From assembly GCA_963920575.1 (NCBI GenBank), contig OY986973.1, positions 3,804,606 through 3,868,605 of the forward strand: a stretch of DNA of 64,000 nt. The letters run 5' to 3'. Below are positions 57,985 to 64,000 of this stretch, piece after piece (position 1 is the first letter of the stretch; each line of letters opens with the position of its first letter). The stretch comes from Narthecium ossifragum (taxonomy: Eukaryota; Streptophyta; Magnoliopsida; Dioscoreales; Nartheciaceae). The notes beneath the pieces are model-generated. The model ran no database searches and had not been told where the DNA came from. It saw only the letters and a program-made list of their open reading frames with translations. The position numbers and the translations under genes were made by a program.

Positions 57985-58925
57985 TTCATCAAAAAAAGGG
58001 GAAAAACAAAAATGAAATAAAAAAACAATATGTTCAAGATCTCAAACACCCTATATATGGAGGACTCCATAGCAAATTGTACAAGACTTCATTCAATTCA
58101 CTCATTGCCCAAATTTTCTACCTCCACCCGAATACTTTTCTTGGTTACAATGTTTCAATTCTTTCGAAGAGGACGTCGAGATTTGATACTTGACTCCACA
58201 TTAGAGGATGCTTCACATTTTAATGCTTTAGTCGCCGAAGAAGAGAAATTGGAGAGAGAACACAAAACTTTTGAAGCAAAGGGGCCACATAAACGGAGAT
58301 CCTCAGCAATAAGAATGAGATCCTCAACCACTGTGTAATTCTCAGATTTCTTCGACTTCAACTTGATGTTACTCGCATCATGCATCGGAGAATCCATAAA
58401 ATCCATCAAGCTGCGACATTCATTACAATGTTGGGACATGCTTAGCTACTGATTATCCCAAAGAAAAAGAATTCAACATGAATCACAAATAGCACAATCA
58501 TATGCAAGAAACTCAATTAATTGATCCCAAATACATGATCTTAATTAACTACCTACCCCGTCAATTAGTTGATCTGAATTAATTACCAGTACTAGGAGGC
58601 TCTTCCCAAATAAGAATGATACAAGCTCTGCTCTCAGTCACCGCCTTTAATCACAACACCACCTAAATAGTGACACCACTTTTAACTCTCTGTGATGAAT
58701 TCAATCTACAAAAAAATGGTTGCGACTCACATGCATTGTGTTGTACAAGTATATGACAAACTAGAAAGTGAAAGGCAGATATGCAGACATGCAATCTAAA
58801 TATTATACATGTTGAAGTACATGGCCACTAGGATGGGCACTCAGGACGGGTCTCATAATTTAGAATTTAGTTTCCCTTCTCTTGTTGTGTTCTTCTAAAC
58901 CATGGCTCATTTAATGGAAAATTGA
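57985..58925. repeat. Left arm of a 0.94 kb inverted repeat
   Basis: It pairs with the reverse complement of about 59815-60765 at high similarity. Shared words include ATGTTCAAG, GACTCCACATTAGAGGATGC and CATGTTGAAGTACATGGC. It lies wholly inside the 57752-59761 element. Confidence 0.85.
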
Positions 58926-59048
58926 CAATAAAGATCGGTGACTATGAGATAAATGTCCTGACATGTTAACAGATTGCTTGATAAGAACAAGATCAAAATT
59001 AGGAATCCAATTAGAGCTAATAGAATGGATGGAGGCAAATCAATTGAA

Positions 59049-59262
59049 AAAACAATAATACACCAAGCAAATCAATAGAATCAAAATTAGGAATCCTATC
59101 ATACATCCACAAACAATAATGCACCAAGCAAATCAATAGAATCAAAATTAGGAATCCTATCATACAACCACAAACAGTAATGCACCGAGCAAATCGGTAG
59201 AATCAAAATTAGGAATCCTATCATACATCCACAAACAATAATGCACCACACAAATCAATTAA
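59049..59262. repeat. 61-bp tandem repeat between the inverted arms
   Basis: Three and a half copies of a unit contain AATGCACCAAGCAAATCAAT and AGAATCAAAATTAGGAATCC, then TATCATACATCCACAAAC. A shorter 24-25 bp repeat with GGGAAGAATGACTATAGGGA occurs three times near 59603-59680. Confidence 0.9.
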
Positions 59263-59814
59263 TAAAACCTAGAAACTCCACTAACCTTCAAATGGGATGA
59301 AAACAAGAAGTCCAAGCGCCCGGCGTTTCCTTGAATCTGTCACATGCGAGTGGAGGAGGACATCGACGTTGGCGTCTAAGTGATCTACCGCATGATTTCC
59401 CTGGGCACCGGCATCGGATTTAATCTCTAGCGGACGAAAAAGATAGAAGACCCTAGATAGAGAGAGAGATCGGGGAAGGACCAGAGACTTGGCTCATTTA
59501 TGCTAACGTGCCTGAGGAGAGAGAACGTAAGATAATATTATTGTAAGATATAAGGAGCGTGTTTTGATAACGTAGTTGATTTTCGGGGACAATGGGATGA
59601 CTAAAGGGAAAGGGAAGAATGACTATAGGGAGAGGGAAGAATGACTATAGGGAAAGGGAAGAATGACTATAGGGACAGAGAATCTGTTTGGTAACGCTTT
59701 TTAATCATATTCTTTAAATTTAGGGATAGGGAATGGGATAAGGAATATAATGACAATACTCTAAATTTGATTCATTTATGCTGACGTGGTTTAGAAGAAC
59801 ACAACAAGAGAAAG

Positions 59815-60765
59815 GAATCTGTTTGGCTCATTTATGCTGACATGGTTTCTAAGAACACAACAAGAGAAGGGAATCTAAATTCTAAACTATGAGACCTTTC
59901 CTGAGTGCCCATCCTAGTAGCCATGTACTTCAACATGTATAATATTTAGATTGCATGTCTGCATATCTGCTTTTCACTTTCTAGTTTGTCAGCTTCTTCT
60001 ACAACACAATGCATGTGAGTCGCAACCATTTTTTTGTAGATTGAATTCATCAAAAATAATTAAAAGTGGCGTCACTATTTAGGGGATGTTGTGATTAAAG
60101 GCGGTGACTGAGAGCAGAGCTTGTATCATTCTTATTTGGGAAGAGCCTCCTAGTACAGGTAATTAATTCAGATAAACTAATTAACGGGGTAGGTAGTTAA
60201 TTAAGATCATGTAATTGGGATCAATTAATTGAGTTTCTTGCATATGATTGTGCTATTTGTGATTCATGTTGAATTCTTTTTCTTTGGGATAATCAGTAGC
60301 TAAGCATGTCCCAACATTGTAATGAATATCACAGCTTGATGGATTTTATGGATTCTCCACTCCAATGCATGATGTGAGTAACATCAAGTCGAAGTCAAAG
60401 AAATCTGAGAATTACACGGTGGTTGAGGATCTCATTCTTATTGCTGAGGATCTCCGTTTATGTGGTCCCTCTGCTTCAAAGTTTTGCGTTCTCCAATTTC
60501 TCTTCTTCGGTGACTAAAGCATTAAAATGTCAAGCATCCTCTAATGTGGAGTCAAGTATCAAATCTCGACGTCTTCTTCGAAAGAATTGAAACATTGTGA
60601 CCAAGAAAAATATTCCGGTGGAGGTAGAAAGTTTGGGCAACGAATGAATGGAGTGAAGTCTTGTACAATTTGCTATGGAGTCATCCATATATAGGGTGTT
60701 TGAGAGCTTGAACATATTGTTTTTTTATTTCATTTTAGTTTTCCCCCCTTTTTCGATGAAACTAG
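59815..60765. repeat. Right arm of the inverted repeat
   Basis: It is the reverse of 57985-58925, outside the target duplication of the 57752 element. It probably is a partial second copy of the same element in opposite orientation, or a duplicated flank. Confidence 0.8.
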
Positions 60766-62735
60766 CCCTTTCTACTCCTCTATCAATTGCAGGGTACGTT
60801 CCATTTCTAGGGCCTTGTAGAACCAAACCATGAATATATAGCAAGTGAACATAGTTTGGATTACTATAGCATGTCTTTGTTTCTCTTCAACATGAATATC
60901 ATCACTCTACAAGACACGGAGTACCAATCCTTATGTCAACAAGTAGAAAACTTAGTAATGTTAATGAATCTTTGTCATTAACATTCACATCATACCAATA
61001 TAAACAAAAGCATAATAACAGTAGACTAGGATTTATCAAGCAAGCAGCAGAACTTAATCTTAGTTCCACATGCAGGACCATAGTCGTACATGTCAAGAAA
61101 ACCCAATAATGCCTCTAGAACTTAATCTTAGTTCCACATCAAATTCCCAAAAACCTCAACGAAAACCTAATTCACCATAAAAGCATCAGCAGCAGGCATT
61201 GACCAAGCACATATCCTACATACACTCACCAGGACAGCCCTTTGCAGCATAAGCAAACAATTTTAGTCTTCTTGATGAATTCACGCGAGAGACACACTTA
61301 AAATACAAAGCTTAGACATAGAAATTTGAATAATTTGGTCATCATAGTGGTAAAACACTTTAGGGCTTGCCTTTCAAGAAACACATATGCATCAAAGCAT
61401 ACTTACAAATTACCAGTACTAGTTATCAAAATCATACATACTTTTGTTAGCTTGATAAATAAATAGCTAGATATCATGCCTACATTCCTACATTATCATC
61501 TCTTAGAAAAAAAAAAAGAAATTCTCATCAGGCCTATATGATCCACCTTGGAATTCTTTCATGTCTACCAAATCATCTCTGAGTAAGTAAGAGAAAAACA
61601 TTCAGACTGATTAATATCAGTTTGACTATCGCTTAAGGCATAAAAACAACATCAAGACCTGGAAGGACTTCAATTAGCAACTCCCCATTCCAAAACTGCT
61701 AGAACAAGAACTAAACAAAGCCTCAAGCCAATCAATTTTTTCTCCACTTCTCTCAAAAACCCACTCTAGGCTGTTCAAGACACAGGTTGATACACAACAA
61801 CCCATTTATACCTAATCTGATCAAACATTAAGTTGTATAGTAGTTTCCTGGCTACAATCAAAAGCACAACAGACATAAGAACACAAAAAAGTGGCAGTCT
61901 CGTTACAAACAAAGCTTTAGAAATCAGAGTAGGGGATCAAACATAGCAAAGCCCAAAGCTAATTCTCATAAAATCGAAGCAAAGCACAGAGGAAAATCAG
62001 ATGAATGTTGCTAAAAAACTGAGGATCAGATAGGAGGGGATCAGCCTTCAAGAAACAAAACCAACGCATTAATCGGGAGCTCTCGTTACATGGAGAACGG
62101 AGAAAATAAATAGATGGAGATCGGGTAGTAGGAAGACCTTAGCTGGATGAGTTGATCAAAAGCAGTAGGCCCACAACTCCTAGAGCGCCCCCGCCGGTGA
62201 GGAAGAAAGGCAGAGAGGAACGAATGATCGCAGCCCAGGGAGATCCAGGTATGTCCCTTCGTATTAGAGGTCGGCTAAGGTGGAGGATGGAGGAGATGAT
62301 CTGTGGGGGCGACCGCTTGAGGTTGGAGGAGAGGATCTCGTGATCTCTTGACGGCCGGTGGAACGAGAGAACCAGGGTAGGAAGAACCCTAGGTCTCGTG
62401 GTGAAGGATGAAGGAAGAAGAAACCCACACGAGGAACGCTCGAGAACCCGGCCAGCGGAACGAGGAAAGCTCGAGACCCCGGCCGTCTCTCTCCGCCTTC
62501 CTTCTCACCATAGGACTTGGAAATGGGATGAGGAGCGCGACGGGAAGGCGATGGATGTGGGGCCGCCGCGCGTTCAAAAGGGACGCGGAACGGCGTCCGC
62601 TCGATCCGCGATTCACCGTAAAGATGGATGTCGGATTCCACGGATTTCAAACATCCGAACGAGGGAATCCGGAATCCGCCCATACTTCATATTCAACGGA
62701 TTTGTCAGTTCCCGTCATCCAAACAGGTCCCAAAG
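60766..62735. other. Gene-poor stretch, then GC-rich DNA
   Basis: 60766-62080 is A-rich on the plus strand without recognisable exons. From 62080 to 62620 it becomes GC-rich with open frames on both strands but no family motif. CATCCAAACAGGTCCC near 62715 looks like the right end of a MITE whose left end I could not find. Confidence 0.4.
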
Positions 62736-62904
62736 GGGGGCGTTTGGCTCGTCCGGATCCACGGAGTTGTGGGATGGGATCAGCAGAATCCGCTCTCGTG
62801 GAGGTGGATTCCGATTTTTGGGATACGCTTGAACGCCAAACGGCCGGATCGCGCATCCGGCGATCCCGCAGATTCGTCGGATCTCACGTCCGCCAAACAC
62901 CCCC
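62736..62904. mobile_element. Small PIF-like MITE
   Basis: It runs from GGGGGCGTTTGGCTCGTCC to the inverted partner ending CCGCCAAACACCCCC, with CGGATCC words inside. TAA follows the right end; the left flank has AAAG, so the target duplication is not clean. Confidence 0.55.
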
Positions 62905-62966
62905 TAAGAGGCCCAAAACTTGCTTCAACTGTAATGGGTCGGACCATATATGTCGATTGACAATTA

Positions 62967-63208
62967 GGGGGCATTTGGCGCTGCCCCATCCTGGCGGATC
63001 CGTGGGATGGGGGGACATGCGGGCGAGATTCGCGCGTTTGGATCTCACCCAGAATACCCTAAGGCAGATCCTGATTTCGGCATCCGCTCTTCTCGAACGG
63101 ATGCCAATTCGAGATCCGCTCCGCTCCCGGGATCCGCGTGAGATCCAAACGCTGGATCCACACGTCCGTCGGATCCCGCGAATCCGATCCCCGAAGCCAA
63201 ACAGGCCC
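62967..63208. mobile_element. Small PIF/Harbinger MITE
   Basis: It starts GGGGGCATTTGGCG and ends AGCCAAACAGGCCC, flanked by TTA at 62964-62966 and 63209-63211. The inside is rich in GGATCC and GGGATCCGCG words and has no reading frame of note. Confidence 0.8.
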
Positions 63209-63211
63209 TTA

Positions 63212-64000
63212 GTGGATCTAATTTGGAGTCTCGGATCCGGTGGTTGTATAGACTCCCATTGGCACTATTAAGTATTTTAATATTCATTCAAGCTCTTCAA
63301 GAAATGCTCGATCCTATATATATTGTGATAATTATGTTATTTTTTATCAGCTATGATCTAGTTAATTAAAGTAATCTTTGCTAAAACTCTAAAATGCCTT
63401 CGGTCATTAAATCCTAAGTTGGTAAAACGTAGAAAGAGAAAATAGCTGTCCATCAAAGTGTTTCTTTGATGAAGCGATCTTCAAATTGAGGTTAGAAAAG
63501 AATTAAATATGGATTAACAATGAAAGAAATGAAATTGGTATGAAAAAATCATTTTACAGTGAGAATATTTTACTAAAATCTCTGTATATCCTTTTCTTTT
63601 CTGGATCGGGATCTCTAATTTTGGGCTTGAGAATTGAACTCCAAAACCAATCTGTTATTACCATTGGATATTAAAAAGACCCTAAAATATTTATTGAAAC
63701 AAAACTATATGTATTCTATTCCCAACAGAATATTTAAAATAAACTAATGGGAGGGTAAATACGAATTATTCTTAACAAAATACAAGAGATCCAGAATTCA
63801 AAACAATATTTGAAACAATATAATAAATTAGAGATTTTATAACCCATGAGCTGTTTGGTATGACAATAAGAAAAGTGAAAATAAGGAATTTTGGGTTAGA
63901 AAAAATGAAAATACAATAGTAATAATTATTTAAAATAAAAAATAAAATGATAATAGTAATGATTATTTAAAATAAAAAAAAACAGAACGAGAATAAATTA
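63212..64000. other. AT-rich right edge
   Basis: No gene was seen. A Tourist-like start (GAGCTGTTTGGTATGACAAT) appears at about 63849 and runs out of the window; its AATAGTAATAATTATTTAAA words resemble those in the 44414-44838 pair. Confidence 0.45.

Larger units (their letters stand above)
57752..59761. mobile_element. 2 kb PIF/Harbinger-type element upstream of mtSSB
   Basis: The left end is AAGCATTCCCAACAGCTTCC, and the right end inverted is GAGTATTGTCATTATATTCC. They are flanked by TAA at 57749-57751 and 59762-59764. GAGCATYYCCAACAG-type ends are common in plant Harbinger MITEs. It belongs to the family at 1656-2518 (shared ATTCCCTATCC words). The inside carries a broken frame with KSENYTVVEDLILIAEDL on the minus strand (around 58330). 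This could be a remnant of a Myb-like ORF, which Harbinger elements often have. Confidence 0.7.

Noticed and set aside
62086..62343. Possible small membrane protein exon on the minus strand (hydrophobic stretch LPFFLTGGGALGVVGLLLL)
   Set aside because: There is no ATG in frame upstream and no supporting splice sites or family match, so a gene could not be supported.

Overview
The window is nuclear DNA from a flowering plant. The protein genes have plant-type GT-AG introns and plant family members, and most of the space between them is nested transposable elements. The species cannot be fixed from the sequence alone. Five host genes can be modelled: a PNRC-motif protein (minus, 9427-9993), a mitochondrial ADP/ATP carrier (minus, 14131-17750, three coding exons), a trihelix transcription factor (minus, 42150-43367, single exon), a small membrane-anchored armadillo-repeat protein (plus, 50826-54522, six exons) and a mitochondrial single-stranded DNA-binding protein (minus, 55328-57156, five coding exons). 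The last two are convergent. No rRNA, tRNA, CRISPR or bacterial-type operon was seen.

Layout. 1-6.8 kb holds broken LINE fragments (minus strand) interrupted by PIF/Harbinger-type MITEs, one nested in another. 6.8-10.7 kb is the PNRC gene and its flanks. 10.9-13.8 kb is a 2.9 kb repeat (copy A) that recurs in inverted orientation at 44.9-47.8 kb (copy B). 14.1-19.9 kb is the carrier gene; a 1.3 kb MITE carrying gene-like sequence sits in its first coding intron, and it has a 2.1 kb leader intron. 20.7-27.9 kb is a complete but decayed Ty3/gypsy element with a 5-bp target duplication. It is interrupted by a hAT-type MITE and by a fragment of a second LTR element.

28,038-38,609 is the most notable object: a 10.57 kb Mutator-like element (MULE) with about 1 kb terminal inverted repeats and a perfect 10-bp target duplication. 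It carries two convergent genes. The left gene is a MuDR-type transposase. The right gene has a plant-mobile-domain-like region, an acidic repetitive middle and a C-terminal Ulp1-type cysteine protease. Every non-coding part of the element (introns, the gap between the genes, the inner TIRs) is packed with a short motif built on ACACGTGT/ACGCGTAT, while the exons are not. This resembles the motif clusters known from VANDAL elements, which are bound by element-encoded anti-silencing proteins, but the motif and the candidate protein here differ. Both genes are now damaged.

The right part (47.8-64 kb) has further LINE fragments, the convergent ARM and mtSSB genes, a 2 kb Harbinger-type element just upstream of the mtSSB leader with a large inverted duplication next to it, and more MITEs. 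Exon limits were worked out by hand from splice consensus and reading phase. Exon boundaries that keep frame across all exons (carrier, ARM, mtSSB, transposase) are the most reliable; noncoding leader exons and repeat edges are less so.
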